23,307 nt of DNA from Candidatus Hodarchaeota archaeon. Lineage in GTDB: Archaea > Asgardarchaeota > Heimdallarchaeia > Hodarchaeales > YT1-039. Every line of letters begins with the position of its first letter. Position 1 is the first letter of the stretch. Position numbers and translations under genes: made by a program. The notes below the pieces were generated by a model. It was not told the DNA's origin and ran no database searches. It saw only the letters and a list, made by a program, of their open reading frames with translations. The stretch spans positions 1 through 23,307 of the forward strand of contig JAEOTF010000430.1 of NCBI GenBank assembly GCA_016840025.1. Reading direction: 5' to 3'. Below are positions 22,901-23,307 of the stretch, piece by piece.

Positions 22901-23307
22901 TTATGGGTGTTTATTTGGAACTAAAACTTCTAAAATTTTATCTTTCTTCCAATTCTTCGTTTTAATTATGTATTGTCCTTTAACATCTAAAAATTGGTGT
23001 TTTTGCAAATCTGAAAGGGAGTCAGCTAGCACAGATCGAATAGTTTCCTCTTGTACTGGTACAACTTGATCTTTAGCTGTTTTACGAAGATCAGTTATTG
23101 CTGTTCTATGGAAAACCTTCTTACTTTTTCTACTTTTTACTTTCTCAAAGATTTCAATGATAACATTGACAGCGAGGGGCTTAATTGGGGGTTCTTCTAG
23201 ACGAGGAGTAGGAATTTCTTCCACTTGTTTGGGAAATAACGGAATTTTGGCAATTTCTTTCACTATTTCTTCATCAATGGGCGCACTTGGTTCTTGTGAT
23301 TTAATTG
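22901..23307 (-). CDS. winged-helix protein, C-terminal part (5' partial at window edge)
   Basis: The frame is open to the right edge of the window, so the GTG at 23263 is probably internal. The visible 135 residues have a proline-rich linker (PLFPKQVEEIPTPRLEEPP) and then a winged-helix-like domain (about the last 90 residues; AVNVIIEIFEKVKSRKSKKV, RSVLADSLSDLQKHQFLDV, QYIIKTKNWKKDKILEVLVP). Its stop is 13 bases before the ATG of the TPR/tandem winged-helix gene, so they share an operon. Two consecutive winged-helix proteins would suit an ESCRT-II-like or transcription-related complex; which one cannot be decided without the missing part. Confidence 0.65.
   Translation of the reverse strand, partial: IKSQEPSAPIDEEIVKEIAKIPLFPKQVEEIPTPRLEEPPIKPLAVNVIIEIFEKVKSRKSKKVFHRTAITDLRKTAKDQVVPVQEETIRSVLADSLSDLQKHQFLDVKGQYIIKTKNWKKDKILEVLVPNKHP

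Noticed and set aside
1..23307. tRNA or rRNA genes
   Set aside because: The spacers were read by eye for T-arm strings and stable cloverleaf pieces; none was found, but a dedicated search was not possible.

Overview
The window looks like part of an archaeal chromosome, most probably from an Asgard archaeon. General archaeal signs are a four-gene pyruvate:ferredoxin oxidoreductase (POR) operon in the order gamma, delta, alpha, beta, TATA-like boxes, T-rich terminators, GGAGG-type ribosome sites and AT-rich spacers. The Asgard suggestion rests mainly on one protein (21655-22887) whose end resembles the eukaryotic ESCRT-II subunit Vps22/EAP30, and on beta-helix surface proteins with DxDxDGMPNLWEY repeats. 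No rRNA, tRNA or CRISPR array was found, so the lineage is an inference.

Layout. 1-702: 3' part of an IS200/IS605-type tnpB ending in a hairpin that may belong to the element's right end and omegaRNA. 768-2873 (minus): a membrane protein, an unknown protein and a TPR/zinc-ribbon protein. 3237-4469 (minus): ornithine aminotransferase rocD. 4470-5311: AT-rich, with one weak ORF built from two 40-codon repeats. 5312-7408: a heat-shock-like locus with a winged-helix regulator, an unknown partner and a convergent Hsp20 that has no ordinary start codon. 7553-7956 (minus): an NTF2-like gene with a one-base frameshift. 7979-10848: sirtuin and oligopeptidase B, divergent from what may be one shared TATA box. 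10976-12821: GNAT acetyltransferase, a small helical protein and a UPRT-like phosphoribosyltransferase. 12822-18193 (minus): the porGDAB operon, then an inserted-looking segment with a truncated zinc-ribbon repeat protein and an exported anchored lectin-like protein, then a detached second copy of the last 37 codons of porB. 18409-20625 (minus): a large NosD-like beta-helix surface protein. 20972-21571: a Uma2-type nuclease-fold protein. 21655-23307 (minus): the TPR/tandem winged-helix protein and a partial winged-helix gene upstream of it.

How the parts work together. PorGDAB links pyruvate/acetyl-CoA interconversion to ferredoxin, and RocD, oligopeptidase B and the sirtuin suit an anaerobe using peptides and amino acids. 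The most unusual structure is the repeated porB 3' end: its arrangement, about 2.1 kb downstream in the same orientation, with mostly synonymous differences and flanking cargo genes, is what integration into the 3' end of a gene leaves behind. The second notable item is the possible ESCRT-II-like gene pair at the right edge. The third is the regulator/Hsp20 locus, where both proteins end in a similar F-x-IEIE tail.
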